A stretch of 64,000 bases of DNA, taken from contig MU130359.1 of NCBI GenBank assembly GCA_015039465.1, positions 1 to 64,000 on the forward strand. Direction: 5' to 3'. The position numbers and the translations under genes were made by a program. The notes under the pieces are model-generated. The model did not search any database. It was not told the origin of the DNA and worked only from the letters and a program-made list of their open reading frames with translations. Positions 47,035-57,072 of this stretch are shown in pieces. How positions within the stretch are numbered: the first letter of the stretch is position 1; each line of letters opens with the position of its first letter. Source of the stretch: Phlegmacium glaucopus (Eukaryota; Basidiomycota; Agaricomycetes; Agaricales; Cortinariaceae).

Positions 47035-47549
47035 ATGCCTCGTCGCTCAAAATCCAAACCAAAGCCAAACTCTAAAGCCCATTCCAGTAATAAGAAATCT
47101 CGATATAGTAAGCGTTCTCTCCGGTATGAAACCCTCCTCCTTCATCCCCAATGCCACCCATTGCTACACGCAATCCTGATCTTGATTACGGTGAAGCATC
47201 GCTCAACCAGGAACTTCCGTTATCGTGTGCCAGAGATGAACCAGGTACAGGTCATATGCTGGAAATTTTCGTCTTTGTTCCTATACTACCTCCACCGCCA
47301 TCAACGAGAAGCAAAAGGTCCCGGCGATCAAAAAAGTCTCGAAAACCCGCAGCTAAGACCAACTTCTCGCTGACATTTCAAGTGGTGGAAAAGCAGAGAA
47401 AAAAACGCAGGAAGATTCAGGTTGAAAATAGTTCACGCGTATTAAGGCCTAGAGGAGGCCAGCGTTTGGTCAAGCCGGAGGAAAAACTGCATGGCAGTAC
47501 TACTGATCAATCTGCACTGCGACTCAGCAAAGGCAAAAAAAAACAATGA
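47035..47549 (+). pseudogene. Unit 2 basic-protein copy, frameshifted
   Basis: Begins MPRRSKSKPKPNSKAHSSNK like unit 1, but a two-base insertion after the RYET codons (about 47133) shifts the frame. The original frame resumes as an open stretch 47151-47549 ending LRLSKGKKKQ. Upstream TATAAATA is at 46955. Confidence 0.75.
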
Positions 47550-47788
47550 GAGATTGGGAGGTTTCGTGGGCTAAGTAGACTCATATCAAGGGAACTATTC
47601 ATTTGATCAAGTAATGTCCAGATTCTAAATTTTTAATTTCACTGGAGAAGTTATATAAGAACAAATTTGTTGCAGAAATGTGATGGTTTAAATTATGTCA
47701 ATCCGGGGTATACTATATAAATAATGCATGTATGTGTTAAAGCTTGTCTAAATATGTACTAGTACAGAAGGAATTCATCATTCGCATG

Positions 47789-48511
47789 TCAGTTTCGAAG
47801 CTCCGCCGAAATCTTCTTGGTCAATCTAGCCATTTCACCTGCCGCCTTCATTGCCTGCAATAATCCGACAGTTTTCTTGGGCCTGCTTTCCCACCCTTCA
47901 GGTAATTGTTCTCCAACCAACCATTGCCGCAACGTATCAGTGGGAATCACCCTCCCTTCAGCATCCTGAAAAACTTCCCACATTAAGCCACACTCCCCGA
48001 GTGAGACTTGCTCGTGAGTTGCGCCGAGCTTTGGGGAAGCCGCACGAACATTCTCGGTGCGTATGCGTGCAATATCTCCGAAATCCAAACCGCCTTTGAG
48101 ATCTCCCTTGGAATCGCAAGCACTCGAAGCTAGCTGGAGTAAACGCTGCGCACGGATGGGATCGGGGCAAGTTGATGATCTTCCATCGGGATGGACGAGA
48201 CTACCATCATGTGCGATCTTCATGAATCCTTCTCGCTTAGAGAGCGAGTTGAGGTCCAAAGTCAATGCTGGACGGCGGGATATATAAGTATCCAGTAGGC
48301 CATGACGCGAGTGCATTGATAGTTTGCCGGAAGACATGAAGCCGGCAGTGGCCAAAATAAATGCCAATGTATATGAGATGTTGTATACCAGGACGAGAGC
48401 TTTGATTAACTGGAGAAAAGTGAAATCTTTTCCATTATGCGGTCTGGATAGGAAGTAGCATTCAGTCGTCGAGCTCTTTTTAGCTGTAGTAGATGACTCA
48501 CAAATGACCAT
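47789..48511 (-). CDS. Unit 2 peroxidase-2-like protein, 240 aa
   Basis: Nearly identical to the unit 1 copy (MVICESSTTAKKSSTTECYF start). Differences are a few residues such as MHSRH for IHSRH, ISRRP for IPRRP and KKTVGLLQAMKAAGE for KRTVGLLQAKKAADE. It has the same AHD in place of EHD and the same missing PCP. The frame is fully open and the TATAAAAG box at 48689-48696 is kept, so it is likely expressed. High identity to unit 1 points to recent duplication or gene conversion. Confidence 0.75.
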   Translation of the reverse strand: MVICESSTTAKKSSTTECYFLSRPHNGKDFTFLQLIKALVLVYNISYTLAFILATAGFMSSGKLSMHSRHGLLDTYISRRPALTLDLNSLSKREGFMKIAHDGSLVHPDGRSSTCPDPIRAQRLLQLASSACDSKGDLKGGLDFGDIARIRTENVRAASPKLGATHEQVSLGECGLMWEVFQDAEGRVIPTDTLRQWLVGEQLPEGWESRPKKTVGLLQAMKAAGEMARLTKKISAELRN

Positions 48512-48986
48512 GGTTTGCGAGAGTATTTAAAGCGGGACAAGGAGAACGACTATCAGATGATTGTGGAGCAATGAAGTTGTGATTCTGAGACATTTCGAAA
48601 GTCAATTTCGATAAGATTTGTGAGGAGTATATGGGTATTGAGATGTAAGAACAGATGATCTGATGAATGAGAGAGCCATAAGTCTGAGCTTTTATAAGAT
48701 TCTTCGGTGACCAGCGCTAACTAAACGTCTCGATGAAACTCGATCGGCAGACTGATTTAGTTTTGGTGGCAGGAATGAAAGCTGTGGTTATCGATTAGTG
48801 CCATCATTTTGTCATGCCAACCTCCACGAGGCCCCATAGAAACCACATATTATTAGCAACATAAAATTAGATGAAACGAGAGAGCTTGAGACTGATATAG
48901 ATAATTCCCTCATTGGCCGATCTAAATCATTGACCCACGTGCTCTTATCACCCTGACACAGATTGCAGCATCTGAAGCACTAGGCA

Positions 48987-49639
48987 AGGACCCCGGGCAA
49001 TAGGCCAAGAGGCAAGGTCTGAGATTTCAAGTTTTTGTCCGGACAGGAATTTGTGATTCAGTGCAATTCTTGTCTGGATTGCACCTAGGTTCCCAAAATT
49101 TTCCGAAAAAATGTCTGGATTGTCGACCTAGCTATTTTTCAGCCCAATTTTGTCCGGATCGGTAGATCAGGCCTCTTAGGGCTCAAAAAATATCTGTACT
49201 GCTCTCGCCTGGCTCAAAAAAGCACAATTCTAGCTTAGAATGAGTGTATCCTATCGTCTATGAGTAAACAGGTCAAGAATGCCTAACTGAGAGATGGCCT
49301 TCTCCAAATCTTTGTTTTACAAAAGAATTATTATTATTTTAAGTCCAGAATAACATACAAAAAAGAAAGAAAAAATCAGAACCAGCAGCTTATCCAATAT
49401 TGTCGCTCATTTTGTACACTCAACAGACTACACTGTATCATAGTATATTTAGCATCCTAAAAGTTGTCCGGATAGGCAACCTAACCTATCCCAATTTCCT
49501 CAAACTTGTCTGGATTCCGGCACTGGCTGCCTAAAATTTTTTGGCAAATCTTGTCCGGATTGACCCCAGCTGTCGGTAAAAAAACCTCAAATCCTGTCCG
49601 GATTCGGACCCTTCCTCTTGGCCTATTGCCCGGGGTCCT
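48987..49639. mobile_element. hAT-like MITE, 653 bp, with 26-bp perfect TIRs and 8-bp TSD
   Basis: The first 26 bases (AGGACCCCGGGCAATAGGCC... at 48987-49012) are the exact reverse complement of the last 26 (49614-49639). ACTAGGCA flanks both sides (48979-48986 and 49640-49647). Unit 1 has the undisturbed site with a single ACTAGGCA at 45767-45774. TTGTCCGGAT/TTGTCTGGAT-type motifs recur throughout as likely transposase-binding subterminal repeats. It has no coding capacity. An 8-bp duplication with short TIRs is typical of hAT elements. Confidence 0.93.
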
Positions 49640-50804
49640 ACTAGGCATCGCAAGCCCTCAAGAATAAGCCCAGAACCTACGTTACGGCATCAAGATTCCG
49701 AGTTCTCAGCATTGAGAACTCTGTCTTTACAACCTGGGCCCGCAAAATCAGACCTATTCGTGCGGGTTTAGCCAGTCGAGACTTGAATTCGGACTTAACT
49801 GGCTCGCTCCTTCAAGTTCTACATGGTCGCGAATAGGATCCATACTCCAGTCTACAGACTGTCTCGATGCCGTTTTCAACTTTTCTCCAAGATATCGATG
49901 GCCTGAGACGTGACTGACGTAGCTGGCATTCTCGCTTTGGAAGCATACGCGACTATTTGCAACACAAGTTACAGAAAAATATTGCGGATGCTCTCCGGAA
50001 TGTTTCCCAAGTACATGTCTATTTTTTACCCTAGCAATCTCTCGGCTCAACTCCTCTTGCAGATTATTTGTTGCTGTCTCGATGGAAGTTCCACCTGTAG
50101 ATGTCGTCTTGAGTGTGCTCAAGCTTCCTTAGTGTTAAAACTTTTTTTTTCTGTTTTTTTTTTTTTTTTAAAAAAAATTCTCTCAAACTACGCTGCATGA
50201 TCCTGTGAAATGCCAACAGTTGTCCACAGGCCAGAGGATAGAGTAGTACGAAGGCAATGTGAACATGACCAATTTCAAGTTTGGACACGTCAATCCTGTA
50301 TCACGACTTGCTCTGTTTATGTAGTAATCCCCTCTGCGATGTACAGAACTCGGATCTGCCATGCTGAAAGCAATGGCCCAGTCAAATAGGGGCGGGCGGT
50401 GACGATAAAAGAGGGTCGGCCTGATTTCGCACCATGGCCAAAGATCAGAGATTGCATGAGATCGTTTTTGAGATCGGAAGAGTCCGTTGAAGCCCAAGAA
50501 CACCGATATATGAAAGCAACTTTTTAAATAGCGAAGGATGTAATTGGTTCAAGATCAGGATGGATCGTAAGAAAAAAGCACTGGCGCAAAGCATCCACAA
50601 ATAGATATCCAGGAATAGATTAGCAGACCGGGCCATTTAAAGAAGTGTGTCATCACTTTGAGCAGCAACCACCTGTGTCAATGACAGTATCAACCATCCG
50701 AGTTTGCCCTTCGCTAGGCCTGCGACCTTGATAGGCACAATCACACTTGGTCATCCTCATTCGATCAGAATTGCCTATTTAGGAAATGGGCCACCGAGCT
50801 CAAG

Positions 50805-51321
50805 CGCCCAAAATCTAAGCCAAAGCCAAATTCCAAAGTGTATTCCAGTAATAAGAACTCTCGCTCTAGTAAATGTTCTGTCCGGTATGAAATCCTCCTT
50901 CATCCCCAATATACCACCCAATCCTACACTCAATCCCGATCTTAATTATGGTAAAGCATCGCTCGACCAGGAACTTCCGTTATCACATGCCAGAGATGAA
51001 CCAACACCAATCCTACGCTGGAAATTTTCGTCTTTGTTCCTATACGCCATCAACGAGAGGCAAAATGTCCCGGCGGTCAAAAAAGTCTCGAAAACCCGCA
51101 GCTAATACCAACTTCTCGTTTACCTTTCCATCAGTGGCAAAGCAGAGAAAAAACGCAGAAGGATTAAAGGTGAAAGGAGTTCACGCGTATTAGGGCCTAG
51201 AGGAGGCCAGCTTTTGGTCAAGCCGGAGGAGAAACTGGATGGCAATACTCCTGATCAACCTGCGGAAGTTTCGTGGGCTAAGTGGACCCATGTCAAGGGA
51301 ACTCTTCGTTTGATCAAGTAA
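50805..51321 (+). pseudogene. Unit 3 basic-protein copy, 5' deleted
   Basis: A deletion between GAGCTCAAGCGC and AAAATC (about 50808) removed the TATA box, leader and MPRRS start found in the other units. Small indels follow near 50893. It ends with a WAKWTH-type frame closing at 51321. It cannot be expressed as in unit 1. Confidence 0.75.
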
Positions 51322-51493
51322 TGTCCAGATATAAAATTTAAATTTCACCGGAGAAGTTATATAAGAACAAATCTGATGTGGATGGTTAAATTGTCAATGT
51401 AAATAATACTAAATATATGTATATATGTACTAGTACAGAAGGAATTCAAATATTCATCATTCGCATGTCAGTTTCAAGCTCCACCCCAATCCC

Positions 51494-52198
51494 CTAGGTG
51501 GTCAGTCTAGCCATTTCCCCTGCCGCCTTCTTTGCCTGCAATAATCCGACAGTTCTCTTGGGCCTGCCACTTTCCCACCACCCATCAGGTAATTGTTCTC
51601 CGACCAACCATTGCCGCAACATATCAGTGCGAATCACCCTCCCTTCAGCATCCTGAAAAACTTCCCACATTAAACCACACTCCCCGAGTGAGACTTTCTC
51701 GTGGTACACATCGAGCTTCGGGTAAGCCGCACCCACATTCTCTCTGCGTATGCATGCAATATCTCCGAAATCCAAACCGCCCTTGGGATCTCCCTTGGAA
51801 TCGCAAGCACTCGAAGCTCGCTGGAGTAAACGCTGCGCACGGATGGGATCGGGGCAAGTTGATGGTTCTCCATCGGGATGGACGAGACTACCGTCATGTG
51901 CGATTTTCTTGAATCCTCTTCGCTCAGAGAGCGACTTGAGGTCCAAAGTTAATGCTGGACGGCGGGGTATATAAGTGGCTAGTAGGCCATGACGCGAGTG
52001 AATTGAGAGTTTGCCGCAAGTGAAGAAGCCAACAGAGGCCAAAATAAATGCCAATGTATATGAGATGTTGTATACCAGGACGAGCGCTTGGATTAACTGG
52101 AGAAAAGTGAAATCTTTTCCATTGTGCGGTCTGGATAGGAAGTAGCATTCAGTCGTCGAGCTCTGTTTATCCGTAGTAGATGACTCACAAATGACCAT
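51494..52198 (-). CDS. Unit 3 peroxidase-2-like protein, 234 aa
   Basis: Starts MVICESSTTDKQSSTTECYF and keeps the full order of family blocks (GKDFTFLQLIQALVLVYNIS, KIAHDGSLVHPDGEP, LGECGLMWEVFQDAEGRVI, LRQWLVGEQLPDGW). It is more diverged than units 1 and 2 (RGFKKIAHDG, YPKLDVYHEKV). The C-terminus is changed: sequence after MARLT ends in a new stop. The minus-strand TATA motif is altered to CATAAAAG. AHD again replaces EHD. Confidence 0.72.
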   Translation of the reverse strand: MVICESSTTDKQSSTTECYFLSRPHNGKDFTFLQLIQALVLVYNISYTLAFILASVGFFTCGKLSIHSRHGLLATYIPRRPALTLDLKSLSERRGFKKIAHDGSLVHPDGEPSTCPDPIRAQRLLQRASSACDSKGDPKGGLDFGDIACIRRENVGAAYPKLDVYHEKVSLGECGLMWEVFQDAEGRVIRTDMLRQWLVGEQLPDGWWESGRPKRTVGLLQAKKAAGEMARLTT

Positions 52199-52614
52199 GG
52201 TTTGCGAGAGTATTTAAAGCGGGACAAGGAGAACGACTATCAGATGATTGTGGAGCAATGAAGTCGTGATTCTCAGACATTTCGAAAGTCGAATTCGATG
52301 AAGATCGTGAGAAGTATATGGGTATTGAGATGTAAGAACAGATGATTTGATGAATGAGAGAGCCATAAGTGCGAGCTTTTATGAGATTCTTCGTTGACCA
52401 GCCTCACTAACTAAACGTCCCGGATGAAACTCGACCGGTAGACTGATTTAGTTTTGGTGACAGGAATGACAGCTAACGAAAGCTATGATAACGATTAGTG
52501 CCATCATTTTGTCACATTATTAGCAACATACGATTAGATGAAACGAGAGAGCGTGAGACTGATATAGATAATTCCTCGTTGGCCGATCTAAATCATTGAT
52601 CCACGTGCTCTTAT

Positions 52615-52902
52615 TGTTTCAACCCCTTTGCTTATTTTAGGTTCTTTTATCTATATATTTTTTATTACACTCCTTCATCGCATTATCATCAACATTACAT
52701 AATCATTTCCTTCTGTTACGGCCCTCTCTTATTTCTGTACAAGTTAAGATGTGAGTACACTTGTTTTATATTCGTTCGTCACAGTAGCTAATAATTACCT
52801 AGACTTACTATATTGTTCTAGGTACTTAAAATTAATATACCAAATTTCTATACAAGTTGAGATACTTACTCTATTGTTCTAGCTGCGAAAGTTACAGCAA
52901 CA
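52615..52902. mobile_element. Probable solo LTR, 288 bp
   Basis: An insertion absent from unit 4 starts TGTTTCAACC and ends GCAACA, the TG...CA ends of LTRs. It is flanked by CTTAT (52610-52614) and CTTAC (52903-52907), a 5-bp target duplication with one mismatch. Inside, TACAAGTT-AGAT and CTTACT-TATTGTTCTAG are each present twice. No retrotransposon genes are nearby. Confidence 0.65.
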
Positions 52903-53895
52903 CTTACCCTGGGTTGCTGGCATTGCTGACACAGATTATATCATCTGAAGCACTAGGCATCGGAAACCCTCAAGAACAAGCCCAGAACCTACGTTATGGC
53001 ATCTCAAGATGATGCTGGATTCCCTAGTCTCCCGAAGGCTTCGAGTGCATTTATTCCCACATAAATATCACGTGACGTAGCTACTTAACCGAGGACGTCG
53101 TGTTGTTTGATTATTGAGAATTCAATGGCGTTTTGGTCTTCATGAAACGAAACACCCCAATATGCATCTAAAACACCTTTAATACTAGAAAAATGGCACA
53201 GCAGCTGCTCACACCCCATCCAACTTCACCACATTTGTTTCATCGACCCCAGCAAGCTCCCAATGCAATTACGCACCACCCACCAGAAAAAACGACCAAA
53301 TGACGAAAACCCCGATAATCCGGCCGCTAGAAAGACCTCGGAGAATTGCTGATGCGTTGGACGTGGGAAGAACACGTGATCAGTTTTAGTAATGTGTATG
53401 GCCAAATGAGGGAATACAACTCCTTCACTCATGTATGGTTCCAGTGCAGACTAAGAAAAAAGCACTGCTGCAAAGCTCTGCAAAGTATTAAATTTCAACT
53501 ACCAAAGCCACCCGTCCATGAATAGATATCCAGGAATGGATTAGCAGACCAGGCCATTTATAGATGTGCTATCGCGTAGTTACACTGAAAGCCTGTGACA
53601 GTATCAACCATCCGAGTTTGTCCTTGGCAAAATATCGCTGGGCCTGCGACCTTGATAGGCACAATCAGGCTAACACTTGGTCATCCTAGAATTGCCGATT
53701 TAGGAAATGGACCACCGAGCTCAAGCGCTCAAGCTAAGATGGCACTGTATGCAAACCCATTGTGTGTCGGACTGCAGAAGTGAATATTCGATATAATGAA
53801 GGACTCCAACTTGAACAATAGTATAAATACCAAGGCTTAGGCTACTCTGTTGGCCGCTTGTGGCCAGTTCACTATCGAGGCTCAGGCTTCTTACT

Positions 53896-54481
53896 ATGCC
53901 TCGTCGCTCAAAATCCAAACCAAAGCCAAATTCCAAAGTCCATCCTAGTAATAAGAAATCTCGGTCTAGTAATCGTTCTGTCCGGTATGAAACCCCTCCT
54001 TCATCCCCAATACACTCAATCCCGATCTTGATTATGGTGAAGTATCGTTCAACCAGGAACTTCCGTTATCGTGTGCCAGAGATGAACCAGGCACAAATCC
54101 TATGCTGGAAAATTTCGTCTTTGTTCCCATACCACCTCCACCTCCACCTCCACCAACGAGGGGCAAAAGGTCCCGACGATCAAAAAGTCTCGAAAACCCG
54201 CAGCTAAGACCAACTCCTCGTCGACCTTTCAAGTGGTGACAAAGGAGAGAAAAAAACGCAGAAAGATTCAAGTTGAAAAGATTTCACGTGTCTTAAGGCC
54301 TAGAGCAGGCCAGCTTTTGGTCAAGCCGGAGGAGAAACTGCATGGCAGTACTACTGATCAATCTGCACTGCGACTCAACAAAGGCAACAAAAAAAAAGAT
54401 GAGAGACCTTATTGGGAGGTTTCGTGGGCTAAGTGGACCCATGCCATCAGGGAACTTGAAACTATTCGTTTGATCAAGTAA
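53896..54481 (+). pseudogene. Unit 4 basic-protein copy, frameshifted
   Basis: Starts MPRRSKSKPKPNSKVHPSNK, but 13 bases present in unit 1 are missing at about 54011, shifting the frame. The original frame reappears at 54233-54481 and ends with the fullest C-terminus of the family (ERPYWEVSWAKWTHAI, then RLIK and stop). TATAAATA is at 53822-53829. Confidence 0.75.
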
Positions 54482-54652
54482 TGTCCAGATATAAAATTTA
54501 AATTTCACTGGAGAAGTTATATAAGAACAAATCGGTTAAATTAAATGTAAATAATACTAATGGTAAATAATGGATGTATGTGTTGAAGCTATATATGTAC
54601 TAGTACACAAGGAATTCATCATTCCATAAATGATAATCGCATCATGTTATGG

Positions 54653-55315
54653 TCAGTTTTGGAGCTCCGCCTCAATCTCCTTGGTCAATCTAGCCATTTC
54701 CCCTGCCGCCTTCATTGCCTGTAATAATCCGACAGTTCTCTTGGGCCTGCTTTCCCACCCATCAGGTAATTGTTCTCCAACAAACCATTGCCGCAACGTA
54801 TCAGTGCGAATCACCCTCCCTTCAGCATCCTGAAAAACTTCCCACATTAACCCACACTCCCCGAGTGAGATTTGCTCGTGAATTGGGTTGAGCTTCGGGT
54901 AAGCCGCACGCACATTCTCGGTGCGTATGCGTGCAATAGCTCTGAAATCCAACCCGCCTTTGGGATCTCCCTTGGAATCGCAAGCCGTCGAAGCTAGCTG
55001 GAGTAAACGCTGCGCACGGATGGGATCGGGGCGAATTGATGGTTTCCCATCGGGATGGACGAGACTACCATCATGTGCGATATTCCTCGATCCTCGATCA
55101 GAGAGCGACTTCAGGTCCAAAGTCAATGCTGGACGGCGGGGTATATAAGTGGCTAGTAGGCCATGACGCGAGTGAATTGATAGTTTGCCGCAGGTAAAGA
55201 AGCCGGCAAACGCCAAAATAAATGCCAATGTATATGAGATGTTGTATACCAGGACGAGAACATTGATTAACTGGAAAAAAGTGAAATCTTTTCCACTGCG
55301 CGGTCTGGATAACAT
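54653..55315 (-). CDS. Unit 4 peroxidase-2-like protein, N-terminally truncated, 220 aa
   Basis: The conserved start at 55365 (MVIC) is still there but an extra base in an A-run (forward T-run at 55331-55336) leads to a TGA after 16 codons. A seven-base deletion right after restores the normal frame. The ATG at 55315 (MLSRPRSGKDFTFF) directly follows the stop, so translation could resume there. This drops the TEC cysteine. The rest is intact (IAHDGSLVHPDG, LGECGLMWEVFQDAEGRVIR). It may be a decaying copy. Confidence 0.6.
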   Translation of the reverse strand: MLSRPRSGKDFTFFQLINVLVLVYNISYTLAFILAFAGFFTCGKLSIHSRHGLLATYIPRRPALTLDLKSLSDRGSRNIAHDGSLVHPDGKPSIRPDPIRAQRLLQLASTACDSKGDPKGGLDFRAIARIRTENVRAAYPKLNPIHEQISLGECGLMWEVFQDAEGRVIRTDTLRQWFVGEQLPDGWESRPKRTVGLLQAMKAAGEMARLTKEIEAELQN

Positions 55316-55888
55316 TCAGTCGTCGAGCTCTTTTTTAGCCGTAGTAGATGACTCACAGATAACCATGGTTTGCGAGGGCATTTAAAGCGGGACAAGGAGA
55401 ACGACTATCAGATGATTGTGGAGCAATGAAGTCGTGATTCTCAGACATTTCGAAAGTCGATTTCGATGAGGTTGTGAGGAGTATATGGGTATCGAGATGT
55501 AACAGATGATTTGGTGAATGAGAGAGCCATAAGTCCGAGCTTTTATGAGATTCTTCAGCCTAAACGTCACGGATGAAACTCGACCGGCAGACTGATTTAG
55601 TTTTGGTGACAGGAATGGAAGCTACTATGATAATGATTAGTGCCATCATTTTGTCATGCCAAGAGCGCCCATGGCGACTATATGTTATTAGTAACATAAT
55701 AATACTAGACGAAACGAGGGAGCTTGAGAACTGACAGTTGGCCGATCTAAATCATTGACCCGTGATCAAACACGTGCTCTTATCACCTGGGTTGCTGGCA
55801 ACATCGCTGAGCAGATTGCAGCATCTGAAGCACCAGACATCGCAACCCTCAACGAACAAGCCCAGAACATACGTTACGGCATCTCAAG

Positions 55889-57072
55889 ATGACGACCTGG
55901 ATTCCCCGTCATGATCTTGCTCTTCCCAACGAACTCCTCTACAGCATCATTTCATGGGTGCTCGTCAACAGTGTTCATTCCATCTGCGTATCAACAGGAG
56001 ATGTAAGTTGGGACAAGAACGTGATGAATATCCTGTGCGATGTTTCCCCCGCCTTCAGAGGAATCGCAATGGAGATCGTATCCAAGGCTTTTGAAATTTC
56101 TAGAGCCACATATGATGATGAAGAGACTCGGAGGTGAGAAAATGCCGGTGAACTTCAGATCTACCATACTTCATCTGATCTCTGGACATTTTTTACAGAT
56201 TATTTGCGACATTGCAACAAATATTCGAATACCTCCATCAGCTCGGTGTGAGGCTCAGAGATCCTTCTGAGTGGGGAACTGTCTCGTTCCAAGTAATGGA
56301 TTGCTTGGTGTCGCCATACGTTTTCGCGTACGCCTTGTACCTCAGTTGTATATCTCTCCGTCGACATGCGGGTCGTTCGCCTCGTGATGTCTTTGAAGGT
56401 ACCCACCAGGTCGTTCTTTCAGCCCTTGCACAATCAGAAAATCTGTGCAAACGTGTCTGGCCAATGGAGATGACGGATCTGATTCGTGATAAAATCCAAG
56501 ATGAATTCCGTTATGCCCGTTCTGGTGAGTCCTCCGCATCAATATGTGGGCCAGAGACGTGTTTCCATTGAAAGATATCTCCCGTAGGACTTATTGTTGT
56601 GCAATCCTTCCACGAGTTAAATGAATATGTCGAATCAATGATCATTTTACATCCATCGCGAAAAAAGGACGGGACAGGACCCCTCGCAGTTTGTATCTCC
56701 GGTAGCCTGTAATCGGTTTATTGATCTTCGACATAGGCCGTTCGTTCTTTGATTCATAATTCGCTTTCCAAGTTTGAGGCAGTGTGTGGGGCATATTCTT
56801 GCCACGTTGCCGGCAGTACACCTTCGCCGGACCCTCGGATTTATGAAGTAGACTGTTTCTCCCACATTAGAATGGCCCTGACTTTGGTCTCTTAATTATA
56901 GCTTCCTGGCGTCCTTTCAGCGTTGAGAAAGGCCTATACGCTAACTTTCGAGGAAGATGAATATCATCTGCGCGAAAGGATCCAGAAGCTGGTCGATTTG
57001 TGGAAAGACGGATGCCCTTTCCTAAATAAAGGCGTCGACACTGGGCGCTCAAGAATCAATGAAATACCCTGA
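55889..57072 (+). CDS. Unknown protein with F-box-like start, 278 aa (or 231 aa)
   Basis: Exons 55889-56133, 56199-56524, 56588-56701 and 56921-57072 keep frame. Without the last intron (donor GTAGCC, 219 nt) the protein stops at 56712 after 231 aa. The start has LALPNELLYSIISWVLVNSV, like the first helix of an F-box. LQQIFEYLHQLGVRLRD, a helical middle, and finally FEEDEYHLRERIQKLVDLWK follow. The last piece looks coding, which favours the longer model. I recognise no named family. The 5' end of this gene (CATCTCAAGATGACGACCTG) is duplicated in degraded form at the ends of the upstream array units, so it was probably part of the repeated unit. Confidence 0.6.

Larger units (their letters stand above)
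43040..55888. repeat. Array of four diverged tandem units of about 3.2 kb
   Basis: Unit 1 runs about 43040-45900, unit 2 about 45900-49700, unit 3 about 49700-53010 and unit 4 about 53010-55888. Each has, in order, a leader with ATAGATATCCAGGAATAGAT and CAGTATCAACCATCC, a plus-strand basic-protein ORF, a convergent minus-strand peroxidase-2-like ORF, a promoter block with GAGAGCCATAAGT, and an end block with TACGTTACGGCATCTCAAG. Homologous stop codons in units 1 and 2 are 3166 bp apart. Units 2 and 3 carry one insertion each (48987-49639, 52615-52902). Confidence 0.92.

Noticed and set aside
46128..50122. Minus-strand frames in the array leaders (46128-46469, 49754-50122) as a further conserved gene
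   Set aside because: The matching sequences in different units are open in different frames, so no common protein is encoded.
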